This document shows positions 22,109 to 32,964 of a stretch of 64,000 nt of DNA, piece after piece. The stretch is taken from positions 868,001-932,000 of the forward strand of contig CAJQUW010004613.1 of NCBI GenBank assembly GCA_907163375.1, in the 5' to 3' direction. Numbering within the stretch: position 1 is the stretch's first letter; each line of letters begins with the position of its first letter. The translations under genes and the position numbers were made by a program. This stretch comes from Prostheceraeus crozeri. Its lineage: Eukaryota; Platyhelminthes; Polycladida; Euryleptidae. The notes under the pieces are model-generated. The model searched no databases. It was not told the DNA's origin and saw nothing but the letters and a program-made list of their open reading frames with translations.

Positions 22109-23232
22109 AAACGCCATAAATTTTGCAGTAACTGATTATCTGTTTAACTTGATAGCATTCAACTTACATTTATCGCATCCAGGATGCCATGATCCTGTAA
22201 CTGCTTCTATAGTCAATCGTAGCTTTGTATGACGAATATTAGGATCCTGTCTAAATGAATATATTTGCCGAATGAGGCAATGTCTAAAAATAGCCACATT
22301 GCTGCTCTTGCTATAGTTCTTTGTTTCTACCAACAATTATTTTTACAACGATCATTTAAGGACATAGCCTTGCAGCCTATTTTCTTATCAGTTATGGAAG
22401 CGTCTGTTTCACATCAATTCAAATCCAATGAAAACCATTAGGCTATTCAACTCGAAACACAAAAACAGCTTAAGCTTTTGCGCTATATAACAGATCACGT
22501 AAAAATGCCAAACTTCTGAGGGCTTCGATAGTTGGCAATGATACTGATATGTGAGGAATGACGCTAGACTATGTCTCACTTTTCGATGACTTAACAGCGC
22601 AGTCTTGGACACTTCTCGTAGTCTGGTTGCTTGGGATATGCTTTTACACTCGTTGAATTGATTTGGAGAGGTCGTTTCGATAGCTATGGCAAATAAGCTG
22701 AAAATATAGATGCGGATGTGAAAAGCTTCAGTTTGACATTTTTGGATTATCTGTCTGTGACATCTTGGGTGGAATTCATCATTTTTGAAAATTTGGTGCA
22801 TTTTCGGCTGTGTTATTTAGAAAAATAATAATCTCAGACAATGATTGAAAATACGAATCACGCTACAATAGCTGCGGATGAAGCAGTATGCATGGAAGTG
22901 TTCTTAAACGATCGTCGCGAAGGCAATTGTGGGTAAGAAACAAAGAACAAAAGCTAAGAAAAACGGCAATGTGACTATTTTTAGACACTACCTCATTCGG
23001 CAACATGCATTCATTTAGACAGGGTCTACATATTCGTCTTAAAAAAAGGTGCGATTGACTGTAGTGATGGCTAACAAGATCATGGTATTCTGAATGCGAT
23101 GTTAATATAAACAGGGATATCTATGATTAAAATCTATGGTATTCATAGAATACCATAGGTATTAATCACAGATATCCCTGATGTAAGTTGAATGCCATCA
23201 AAGTACATAGATTTTTCATTTATGGCGTTCAG
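22109..23232. repeat. long inverted repeat, arms ~240-300 bp, 580-bp spacer
   Basis: Sequence at about 22109-22345 (cgccataaat..., cattcaacttacat, gtctaaatgaat, tgccgaatgagg, tgtctaaaaatag, gttctttg) reappears as its reverse complement at about 22925-23232, with an estimated 75-80% identity. The right arm carries an extra 69-bp palindrome. The spacer contains a 130-codon minus-strand frame (22409-22801) with no recognised motif. The outer edge of the left arm coincides with the right end of the CAGGGCTGCC element, so that element seems to have inserted at the arm's edge. This may be a long-TIR transposon remnant; superfamily unknown. Confidence 0.7.
23112..23180. mobile_element. 69-bp near-perfect palindrome, probable micro-MITE
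   Basis: Runs from CAGGGATATC to GATATCCCTG with two arms of about 33 bp that differ at a few positions around a 3-bp centre. The same place in the opposite arm of the surrounding inverted repeat (around 22160) lacks it, so it is an insertion or a local hairpin expansion. As RNA or single-stranded DNA it would form one long hairpin. Confidence 0.75.
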
Positions 23233-24299
23233 TGCATGTAGGTAAAGATAGCTGTGCACATCTGCCATGAGCATCAGAAATATACGATACGAGTGACGTC
23301 ACACAGTTCTCTAAATATCTACATCAAATTCATCAGCAAAAATATCAGGCTCGCCTCGAGATTTGGTTGGTACCAACCTCGTAGTTCCATCTCTATCCAA
23401 TTGGTCCGACTTTCATTCAATGACCAATTTGCGTCGTTTCATTTTAAAGCTTTGTACAGCTTCATTACTCAAGCGGAATGAAGGCTGTTTTCAATATGAT
23501 GTAACTTAGATTTTTTATTTTATTTGAGATTTTCAAAACACACAGCACTGTGCCTCGTCAGTTAAAAATTCTATTACACCACAATTTTATCCTTTATCGG
23601 CAGAACTGCACGCAAATTACATGCACGCATAAATCTTCCCGAATAATCAATTTACAAACGCTTAGTGCAGTGCGTTGATAACAAAGTATCTGTAGACATA
23701 TTAGACAGAGATTGGGAAATCGTAAACCTGAGATTCCATGAGGCCAAGATTATCTATATCTCCCATCCCTCTGTTACCAACGAAGATTCACAAAGATGAG
23801 TGCAATGATAACAGTAATCTCATAATTTCCATTAACGTTTAAAATTTGCATCGTGAATCCTTCTTCTACGATGTGGTTATGGTTATAACCACGAAATGTT
23901 CTGACTATATTATGTTTACAGCAGCAAGGCTTAACAATTTTACAACATACAATGCAAGTGCTGTGATATTTCATCACATCAAGATCCTCAGTTGATTAAA
24001 AAGTGTTAATAAGAGTAGTAATATCGATTAGTAGAAAGAGAGTTGAAAATTCGATTTTTAAGAGGCACCCTAATGTACATACATTAGTCTACATAAATCT
24101 TGTCATTGTCAATATTTTCAAATGTGAATCTAATTACGATCATTTCATTTAACAGTTGATAAAAAGTGCCGACAAAAGTAGAAATCTGCCACACACTTCA
24201 AGGGAAAATAGAACTTTATTTTTTTCAGAAATTTGAATTACGGTGATTTTAAATGACCATAACATACAATGGGTCAGGTCACACTTGGCGTTGTTCAAC
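23233..24299. other. no recognised feature
   Basis: AT-rich sequence with short frames and no supported gene or element. Confidence 0.4.
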
Positions 24300-24645
24300 A
24301 AGGCGAGGGGCTCTTCTCATCGATGTTTTTGAAAAAAGGGCTCTTCCCATGAACATATTTTTCTATTTTGCCTTATCAACATTGTTGCCGAAATGGGGCC
24401 TTTCTCACCCACCATGCTGCTGAGGGTGCCTCTGTCACTGATCACATTTCCGAGTGGGCCCCTCTCATCAATCTTGCTACTGAAGGGGTCCTTTTCACTA
24501 TGCTTGCGTCGACGAGGGCCCTTCTCATCGATCTTGTTGCCAGAGGGGTCTCTCTCATCAACCTTGCTGACGAAGGGCCCTTCTCACGCAACCTTGTTGA
24601 CGAAGGGGCCTTTCGAGGCAATCTAGCTAGTTGAGGTGCTCCTTA
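24300..24645. repeat. minisatellite, ~33-bp units
   Basis: About ten imperfect units of the type gaggggccctttctcatcaa followed by cttgctgac. The period is a multiple of three, so two overlapping frames stay open for 77 and 88 codons with an 11-residue periodicity. No initiation or splice context supports translation. The GGGCCC core recalls the array at 21.2-22.0 kb, but the unit is different. Confidence 0.7.
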
Positions 24646-25790
24646 AGGAATACCTTGCTAGCCATTTAGTCTGTTGGCAGTTTATGCGGATGTTAAGTTG
24701 TTAAAGGTAGTTTTTATTTAATACTGCTATCTGCAATTTTCTACTCAGAGAATGTCCTAGAACACACCCACGGAATTCCGTGAACCCACCAAACACTACA
24801 CTGAAAAGTAGGACAACGAAAACGTATATGCGTGCAAAATCTCAACATTTAAATGGGCTATGAAAATTGCTTCATAAAAATATGACATCAATGTTCTAAT
24901 GCAACCAATATCTCGCTGAAATACATCTACGTGCATAATTATCTTTGGAACATTTGTTAGCGAGTTAAAATTCCCATCGTGCGAGTGGCCCAATTATATT
25001 GCGCGATATCCGTAGACTGATCCAGATACTTACATTCGATTCACAGCCTTCGCAGCGGCAGCTGAGGAATTGGTATGACAGTAATGATAAAAAATATAAA
25101 AAAAGTAAAAACGGCATTGAGGTGTGCAATTGCCGCATATTGAAACGTGAATATCGCAGGCCAACTTAGACGAAGGAGCATTAACTACAAAAAGCTGGAT
25201 TCCGGCATGCATATTAGAACATAGAGAATGAATATTAATCTGATCAATGCATGAACTTACCAAAAATGGAGTCGAATGAGGGAATTCCACTTGATATGCA
25301 GCTATTCATGACAATCAATTATGCGACAATAATTACTGCATCAAATATGTCAATGGAACTGAAACATAAGTAACCAGAATATTAATCTCAGCAAGCAGTT
25401 GGAAAGGGTTAGGCTAAAAAAAAATGCTTATCAGATCAAGTACCATTACACACTTAACTCGCGTTAATTCAGTCGATTATTATTTCATCTTGGTAGTGGG
25501 AAACAAGGCTTTTGCGATATGCTAAGTTCTACAGTCTACAAAAGTAATAAAATGATCAATCTCAGAATATTTTTGACATTTTTTTACCTTCCGGGCTTCC
25601 ATACACCAACATACTATTAAATATCAAAATCATAGGGCAAATCATAACACGAATTAATTATCTGATAATCAAGTAGCGTATGATAACTTCTCCACGAAAG
25701 GATCCGCGTTAAAAATCCAAGGGGATAAAAAGCGTGGATTAAAAATCAATGAAGTTTTTGTGGGTTCCTTTATTATGTGAAGCGTATATA
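24646..25790. other. no recognised feature
   Basis: AT-rich sequence. A minus-strand frame at 25030-25290 has no recognisable motif. Confidence 0.4.
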
Positions 25791-27475
25791 CAGGGCTGCC
25801 ACTCTTGTAAAAAACCCCGGAAAGTCAAATCGGAATGGGCCCCTTCAAAGTACAAAATATGCGATCACTAGATATCACACAACCCGGTAAGTTTAGAATG
25901 CGTTCAGGCAGACGTTGGCACCGTTCTAATAAAGATGTCTATGAATGATCATAGTCAGCAAGTAAATAAGTGGTATAAAATTATTGCTGATGCTTTTTCA
26001 ATCATCAATTTTAACAAGGTGCACTATAATGCACGACTCGAACAGCCACTATTTTCAAAAGAACTGCTTTCGAAGGATAGACAGTGTGCTTAAAGACCCC
26101 TTACTTCCCCCCCCCCCAAACGCAAAATCAGCATTAAGTTATTGAACGCTTGACGATTTCAGCTCGATATAGACCGTATATCATCAATAGTCTACATGTA
26201 GGCCTATGGATCCTATTGCTCAACCGTTTCAAAGACAACTTTCCTCATTCGTTAAACAATTTTACCTGAATTGCGCATTCAAATTTAAAATACACTATTC
26301 TTGTGCAGCTGTCATTTGCTATTAATCGTGCCATGACGTCAAACGACACAAGATCGCGTCTTCATTGTGAAGAATTTTCATGAAACCACTGGGAATTGCT
26401 GCTCAGCTGTTCGATGTTTGGAAGACTGATTCAGCAGAGTGGTCTGGTCACAACACATATCTCCATACAAAATATATGAATCAGCGCGGTCCAATAGTTT
26501 GGGCAGGCATTTGTTTAAGTCATTTTCTTTGGGGAGCCATTTTGAGAATGAAGAAGTTTGGGGAGCCACCGAAAATGAATGGTAGGAACTTCATTTCCAT
26601 GCTGCATAAAAAGATACCGAATATCAGAGGATAGGAGTATCTTCATGCATGATAGAATGGATTGACCGTTATGGTTGTCTTTGGGATGGCTTTCGATGCC
26701 ACCACATTTAATGTCCTGTGATTTTTCTTTTTGGGCACGTTTAAGAAATGGTGCTTTAGAGTCATCCTGTGCATTTGGGTGAAATGGAAAACAAAATTTG
26801 CACCGTTTTTATGCAGATAGACGAGCGATTGCATAGAGATGTTCTCTTGCGCTGTTAATCGAATAACTAGATTGAGTTCGGGTAAATGGTGAGCAAGAAG
26901 AAAATAAGCGTTGCAGTGGCGTATGTGTCAGCAACTTTCATGAATCTTTTGCGAATCATAAATAGCACACAGAAATTAATCATTGAGACGCTAATTGTCA
27001 TTGCATCAACAGCTTTGAAATTATCACTGAGAGAATCCGCCACGTTACATGAACCAAATAATTTCTAACTGATGTCACATAACAACTGAAAACTATCGCA
27101 CTTGCTCAATATGAGGAAACTGAGTTATACACTTCACTCAAATATTACACAATACGCTGCAGCTCATGTCTCATTCCCTAGAGCTCGTTTCCAAATTTGA
27201 AATTTCAATTTGCACACCATGCGAGCAGCCAATTCGTGTTTACAATTCATGCACAAATGTGAGTTCATAGGGTGACCTACCGGATTTCAAAGCATCTCCA
27301 CCTACCGATGGTTTGTGGAGTAAAGCTGCTGATTTCTTTACGGAAGGGTGCGCTGCACTGATGATGATTGAAAAGTCAGAATCATTTGCAGCTCCGCCAT
27401 AAAAAGGCTTGTAGGTCAGACAATGATTCAAATTACGAGTAAACTTTGCTCTCATCTCTTGTATTTCAAATACAC
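25791..27475 (+). mobile_element. CAGGGCTGCC element, copy 2, right end lost
   Basis: Begins with the same CAGGGCTGCCACTCTT terminus as copy 1 and aligns with 17304-20750 minus the nested MITE, at an estimated 75-85% identity. It contains the corresponding mariner-like remnant (26380-26890). Similarity stops at about 27475, where a separate mariner element begins; the minisatellite and right terminus are absent. A short C-run (about 26107-26117) marks the area matching the MITE insertion point of copy 1. Confidence 0.7.
26380..26890 (+). pseudogene. mariner-like transposase remnant in copy 2
   Basis: Contains VWAGICLSHFLWGAIL, MNGRNFISMLHKKIPNI and, after stops, a CPVIFLFGHV-like block that aligns with the CDFFLWG box of mariner/IS630 transposases. 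The N-terminal helix-turn-helix part and the first catalytic Asp are not recognisable. Same relative position as in copy 1. Confidence 0.55.
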
Positions 27476-27484
27476 ACACATGTA

Positions 27485-28799
27485 TATACAAGGTGGCCAT
27501 AAAGTCGCGCAACAAAGCATATTTGACCTACGTCCAAGCTTGAAGCTCCAGTTATACTATTATAGAAATTCCTGGTTTCGTCGTGCACATGTAGAGTCTA
27601 CTTCGTTCTCTTAACTTCATGAATGAACATTATTTGGTGCAGATGACCGCGTGCCGATGATCGCGCGACTGCCAAAGTGAGTATTACTCCGGAAGCGAAG
27701 GAGTCACGATAAATGGAAGCGACAATGTCTTCTTAATGACAATCTGCGAGCATGTCCTTGACAATTGAACACAGAGTTGAAATTATCTTACTTTGTGGGC
27801 GAAAGGGTGCGACAATTAGGTCTGTTGCTGAAACGTTCAATTCAAAGCATGAAGGAATGAATGTTAGTCACACGGCAGTCGGTTGTTTACTTGCGAAGTT
27901 CAGAGAAGCTGGCCGTGTTGACGACAAAGATCGAAGTGGACGTGCAAGAGTGTCTGATGCGACACGAGCAGCCATTCTCGATAAAACTGAGAAAGTCTAA
28001 AAAAAATCCGTGCGTAAATCATCTCGTGAAATCAACGTTCTCCGCTCCACGATGCAGAAGATACTCAAAGAAGGACGTTTTCATCCATACAAACTTCTGA
28101 TGCTCCAAAAATGGTACGAAGACGATTCTGACCGACGCATGGGAATGTCGATATGGTTTAAATACCGATTGGATGAATATTCTGACATGGTGCATCGGAA
28201 AGTACTCTTTAGTGATGAAGCCAACTTCTATATGAATGGTGAAGTGAACAAATAAAATTGCCGATGTCATGCGCGAGAGAATCCCCACTGGATGCAACCT
28301 ACAAAAGAACACAGTGGTGCAAAACTAATGGTCTGATGCGGTCTGTGGAGAGAGCATGTTTTGGGGTCATTCTTTTTTGACTCCACGCTCCATGGCGACA
28401 GGTACCTCAATGTTGCAAGTAGAACTTATCCCTCAGTTAAGCTCAATTGGAGAAGGCCGGCCTGAGTGGGTCATGCAGGATTGAGCGCATCCACACTGTC
28501 TTGAAAATGCGCGACTGGCTGGATAAAAACTTCGTTCTTTGGATTGGTCGAGGGGGACAGTCGAATGGGCTGCTCGATCCACCGACCTGAATCCTATGGA
28601 TTACTTCTTTTGGGGATACGCTAGACAATTAGTATATTCCGTGCGCATGAATGACCTGGATCATTTGCGAACTCGAATTCGTGATGCTTGTCGGGAAATT
28701 AACGGTGATTCAGATTTGCTGAATCGAATGTTCGATAACTTTCACCATCGACTCGATTTATGTGTGGTTGCTGGTGGGCAGCATTTTGAACATTTTTGA
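27485..28799 (+). pseudogene. mariner/IS630-type transposase, broken
   Basis: Starts near a likely terminus, acaaggtggccataaagt (about 27487). The reading frame from 27752 has an N-terminal helix-turn-helix (MSLTIEHRVEIILLCGRKG and VSHTAVGCLLAKFREAGRVD), then RKSSREINVLRSTMQKIL, the first catalytic block VLFSDEANFYMNG, a damaged second block, and DLNPMDYFFWGYARQLVY near the end, closing with LDLCVVAGGQHFEHF. At least four stops or frame changes separate these blocks. No matching right inverted repeat was found. It abuts copy 2 of the CAGGGCTGCC element, which it may have truncated. Confidence 0.85.
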
Positions 28800-28849
28800 A
28801 TACCACAATTTTACGAGCAATTGCTCGATTTTAAGATTTTAGGTTTTAC

Positions 28850-29019
28850 CAATTGATTTATTGTATGAAAGTGCGACTGTGAAGCTTTGTGAACTGTAAT
28901 TATGTGTTGTGACTTGATATTTAAGAAAGATGAACTGTCTCTGTTTGTTACTCCACCGCTGATGATGATGTATTGAACATCGAAACATGTCCGGTCAAAG
29001 AAAAATTGTTTTTCCTTTC

Positions 29020-29023
<4 letters not shown>
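28850..29023 (+). mobile_element. PLE tail fragment ending in (TA)n
   Basis: A hammerhead-like core (28959-28996) is followed by ccggtcaaagaaaaattg, a pyrimidine-rich stretch and then (TA)n. The minus-strand PLE units at 30-36 kb end in the same order (GAAAC, TAGTCCGG, A-run, T-rich stretch, TA repeat), so this is read as the 3' end of a 5'-truncated relative. No protein part is recognisable. Confidence 0.5.
28959..28996 (+). ncRNA. hammerhead-like ribozyme core
   Basis: CTGATGA, then GATGT-attga-ACATC (a 5-bp stem), then GAAAC and, eight bases later, a GTC. This is the conserved hammerhead order with a very short helix III, the form known from Penelope-like elements. Helix I was not worked out, so activity is unproven. 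Confidence 0.6.
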
Positions 29024-29063
<40 letters not shown>

Positions 29064-29112
29064 TTATATATAATATAATATATATATTATATATATATAT
29101 ATATATATAATA
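29024..29112. repeat. (TA)n microsatellite
   Basis: Slightly interrupted TA repeat lying exactly between two PLE fragments, the 3' end of one and the 5'-truncated start of the next. Confidence 0.95.
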
Positions 29113-29481
29113 ATAAATAATCAAGACCATACAAGTGCGGAACTCGAAAATGTGCCTTGTGTCTCGCTGAAAAGTTCCACATTCTGACCTCCAAAGACAC
29201 TCATTTGCTGAATAAGAAATCTGAGATTATATCCACATGTCGGCACCGTAGAAAGTTTATAATTGCCCACCTGAAATAACTATGCCTACTCGACTTAGAT
29301 AAATCTATGATCCTATGATATTTTCTAACCTAAATTTCTTGTCTTTATAGCCCTATGCATCTAACTTTGAATTTTAAAGTGCCTTTTTTGTAGAATGTGA
29401 AATCACAATTTGTACATCTGATGATCGTTGATTCGTGAAACCAATAGTACTGTTAGTTATGAAATAGTCTTTTGAACATCA

Positions 29482-29485
<4 letters not shown>
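29113..29485 (+). mobile_element. 5'-truncated PLE-type fragment (C-terminus plus tail)
   Basis: Right after the TA tract, a short frame to a stop at 29279 reads KCALCLAEKFHILTS, LLNKKSEIISTCRHRRKF. This Cys-containing C-terminal block occurs in GIY-YIG-bearing reverse transcriptase proteins. It is followed by about 140 bp, a weak hammerhead-like core at 29418-29441 (CTGATGA...GAAAC, poor stem), and another TA tract (29484-29555). The whole looks like a severely 5'-truncated retroelement copy. Family placement beyond the PLE type is uncertain. Confidence 0.55.

Positions 29486-29555
<70 letters not shown>
29484..29555. repeat. (TA)n microsatellite
   Basis: Uninterrupted TA repeat of about 70 bp at the 3' end of the preceding PLE-type fragment. 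Confidence 0.97.
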
Positions 29556-29558
<3 letters not shown>

Positions 29559-30307
29559 ATATTTAGGTTTAACTGTACCTCAATATTACGGTCCCAATAT
29601 TTACTAACCTACGACTGCAATCCCAAACTGATAGTGTTGAATAAAACAACAACTGGTGAAAGTAAGATTCAATCAAGATAAACACAGTTTTGGACAACGG
29701 CATAAAAGGGTTTCCGATTCTCACCGTAACCGGGAGCGGAAACTTAATTAAAAAGATGGTTAGCAACTCTGTGTCTCACCTTCGAGAGATAGGGAGCAGA
29801 GTTACAAGTTATCAAGAGAAGTTAGTTAAATGATGACACTTCAACGCAGTCGTCACTCAATGCCGTTGTTTTTTGGTCGTCGATTCCGCCGTTTATATAT
29901 CCTCTTCTTGCTTGTTTGAGTGATGGTTTCGTAATGATCCTGCTCGCTTGCATTGGCCATGAGATTGTTTTTGGTCTCCGTGCGCGGGCTGTTCGGCCAT
30001 ATGTTCATTTGTCTTTCCTTCTGCCCACGTCCAATGTTTATTACCAATGTTATTACCAATGCTTAGCGGCCCATTTATTTCGCAATATGTTGACATCCCA
30101 ATAGTTTTGTAACTACACGTTTTGTTTGCTCAAGTTGTATTCCTTCGCGGATTTACTTGTTGATCGACTTTGGACTGCTGGACTGTTGTGTAACCTGATC
30201 CTAATGGAATGATAGCTAATATCTCTAAAAAATTTAATTACTATAATTTCATTATTTCTAGCTGACAGGAATTTGTCCTAATTTCCTAATTACTACTATA
30301 GGGGTTA
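29556..30307. other. non-coding, unassigned
   Basis: No gene recognised. The segment is locally richer in GC (29690-30060) than its surroundings and may be an unclassified repeat. Terminal repeats could not be established. Confidence 0.35.
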
Positions 30308-30330
30308 CATATATATATATATATATATAT
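30308..30330. repeat. (TA)n microsatellite at PLE 3' end
   Basis: Short TA repeat directly adjoining the 3' end of the minus-strand PLE unit 1. Confidence 0.9.
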
Positions 30331-32964
30331 ATTGTCATTGTGAAAAGAAAAACACTTTTTCCGGACTAGTTTCAAGGCTAGTTTATTGCCTCATCTTCAG
30401 CGGTACAACAAAGAATTCAATAAAATCCACAATAAAATTTATATCTACAAGTTTGCTTCAACAGAAACATTTTCATTAACTAAAATCTCAAATAAAATAC
30501 GTCACAAAATACAGAGAGCGTTGAACTACATAGCTATTGCGCTAAACATGACATCATTACGAGCGGATTACGTCATAAATTTAATGTCAAAGGAAATTGT
30601 CCGTTCCGGTCATTCGATAAGCAATCTGTGTTGTTAATTAAAATAGATTCTAGAATCATTGGGTATTTCGAGCAACCTATAATTTTGAAATTTTCATGTT
30701 TCGGTGCATGAACATGCATGGAAACCTCAGTTTGAGTAGGATACCCTCGTAAGTGTTCTGAGATACGGGTATAGAAATGCCTTTTGGTGGCACCAATGTA
30801 CCGCATTGGACAGCGGTCACAGTTATATTGATAAACAATATCCGATCGCAGATCACTCACAATTTTATCTTTGTTGCGAAAAAAATCTTTCATTTTACAA
30901 GTACTGTACGTAGTTTGAATTTCAGCCTTAGACAGTTTTTGATTGATTTTATGAATTCTATGATTGAAATCTTTAAATCCTTCACGAATGAAAGGCACGG
31001 ACCAATAAATAATTTTCTTATCATTCTTTTTATTTTTATTCTCTTGCTTTGCACAAACTTTTTCTTCGACTTGCTTTTTTACTTTCAAAATTGTTTCCAA
31101 TTGAAAACCATTACCTATAAATGTTTCAATGATTTTCTCAGATGCTGATTCATACAGAGTCTGATCAGAGCAAATTCTGAAGGCTCGAGACAGCAACGAA
31201 CGAATGGCTGCTAATTTATATTTTTCAGGCGCATAAGCGAACTGAGGAGTATAGACTCCAGTGTTTGTTGATTTGATATGGAAATCAATTTTGAAAGAAT
31301 TATCAGTTTCAAGAGTTATCTCCGTATCTAAAAATGTGATGCATTTGTTACTACTTTCTTCTAGAGTAAATTGGATGTTCTCATCCAATGAGTTGATGAA
31401 GTTCAGAAACTTTTTAGCATCACTACTATTTTTGAAAATCGTCCACATAACGACGATAAAAAATTGGCAATGTGCCTTCATACTTATGGAATTTGCTTTC
31501 AAGCATATCGAGAGCAAACGCAGGCATAGTAGGGCCAAGGTTAGAGCCCATGGCCATACCGTCCACCTGGTGGTATAGTTGGTTGTCAAAACTGAACAAA
31601 ATGTTTGTGCACGCAAGGTTCAATAGACTTTTTAAAGCTTTCTCTGAAATTGGAAAGTCATCGAAATCGATCAACGAGGTTATGTGATTAATGGTTCTGT
31701 TCACAGGAATATTCGTAAATAAACTTTTAACATCCAAGCTAAAGAGATCAAATTCTTTTTCCTCAGGAAGAGATAAAGATTTTATGTCTTCAACAAACTG
31801 AAAAGTATCTTTCAAGGAAAACTTTCGAGGAACATACTTTTTCAGTAAATCATCAAGCCAAAGAGCTAATTTGGATGTGTAAGAATTGCGCATACTCATA
31901 ATCGGACGGTACGGCGGGTTGGAAGTGCATTTATGAACTTTCGGTAAGCCATAAAGGCGAACCGGTTGCGAACCACATGCGCCAATGGATTTGAAGATAT
32001 CGTCATTTATCAGTTTTTTAGCTTTTAGGTCTTGTAGCTTACGATTAAAACGATCTTCCTCAAGAATAAAAGGATTCTTTTTAGAACGCTTGTCAACTTT
32101 GTAAGTTTTGAACCGACTCGTATCAGATAAAACTTCTTGAAGTTTCTCGATGTAAATTTTCTTATCTTGAATAAGGATTCCGTTTCCTTTGTCAAATTTT
32201 GAGACAACAATATCGTTATTTTTGGCTAATCTACGAATAGCATTCAATTTGGATTTCCATCCTTTGGAAACGCGATGCTTACTGAAGTAACTTTTGAACG
32301 CATTTCTAATTTTAGCAATGATATCATTATTGATGGGTTCACCATCCTGAGCTTTCAGTCTCGAGACTAGACTTTCAGCTTCAGCTTTTTGTTCATCATA
32401 ACGAATTTTAGAAGGAGGAAAACACATCGAAAACCCTAGAGCGAGTAAATCTCTTTCCGAATCCGTCAAGGATACAGAAGACAGGTTAAGAACAGTCGAT
32501 TTAATGCTTTTCTCAGGGAAAGAAGAAACAGAAGTTTGAGAGCTTTCTAAGTTCTTTAGTTTTTTGTTCTGAACAGTTTGAACTATCGATTTGGTCTTAG
32601 CTATCTTATGCTCAATGATCGACTTCATGACCTCCCTATCAGGAGGCTGAACAGAACAGTAAAACTTTTCTAGCTCGCTCGATTTCAGTTTTTTGTCATG
32701 TTTTGCCTCACCAATTTGCTTTCTCAGGGCTGCTCCTTGCGCTTTTCTGATTCCTTGTTTTGAGGATTTCAGCAAACTTGGAATACGCAGATTGAGAAAT
32801 TTTGGTATTACGCGACGTTTCTTGCATTCAGTTAGAAAACGTAGTCGAAGATCAGCGCGAAGTTGTTTGTCCGCGATTTTGACTCCTTGTTTCAACTGCT
32901 GCTGGCTTTCTGGGTTTAAACCCGGTCGAATAATGTTTACGCACAAAGTTCCCAGACGTTTCAT
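30331..32964 (-). mobile_element. Penelope-like element, tandem unit 1
   Basis: A 2634-bp unit on the minus strand. It is bounded by the phrase attgtcattgtgaaaagaaa, which also starts units 2 and 3, and followed on its 3' side by (TA)n. It encodes an N-terminal Lys-rich region (MKRLGTLCVNI), then reverse transcriptase blocks RLYGLPKVHK, FSLDVKSLFTNIPV, DGMAMGSNLGP and the catalytic YVDD, and a GIY-YIG endonuclease (YQYNCDRCPMRYIGATKR, with RISEHL) at the C-terminus: an EN+ PLE. The coding frame is interrupted about once. It is almost identical to unit 2, so it is young. Confidence 0.92.
30361..30400 (-). ncRNA. hammerhead-like core in PLE tail (three tandem copies)
   Basis: On the minus strand the order is CTGAAGA, then AGGC...GCCT (a 4-bp stem), then GAAAC, then TAGTCCGG. 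CTGANGA and GAAA are the conserved hammerhead boxes. The same motif recurs at 33004-33035 and 35642-35673, so each unit is separated from the next by one motif, as expected if the ribozyme trims tandem transcripts into unit length. Activity is inference. Confidence 0.6.

Noticed and set aside
24368-24634. 88-codon frame with 11-residue repeats as a repetitive protein gene
   Set aside because: Two frames are open at once because the minisatellite period is divisible by three; no gene context.
28948-29130. Tyr/Ile-rich frames over TA repeats (also 29472-29681 and 17536-17790)
   Set aside because: Pure by-product of (TA)n microsatellites.
29690-30300. Possible LTR or SINE in a GC-richer stretch
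   Set aside because: No repeated copy, A/B boxes or paired ends that I could establish in the window.
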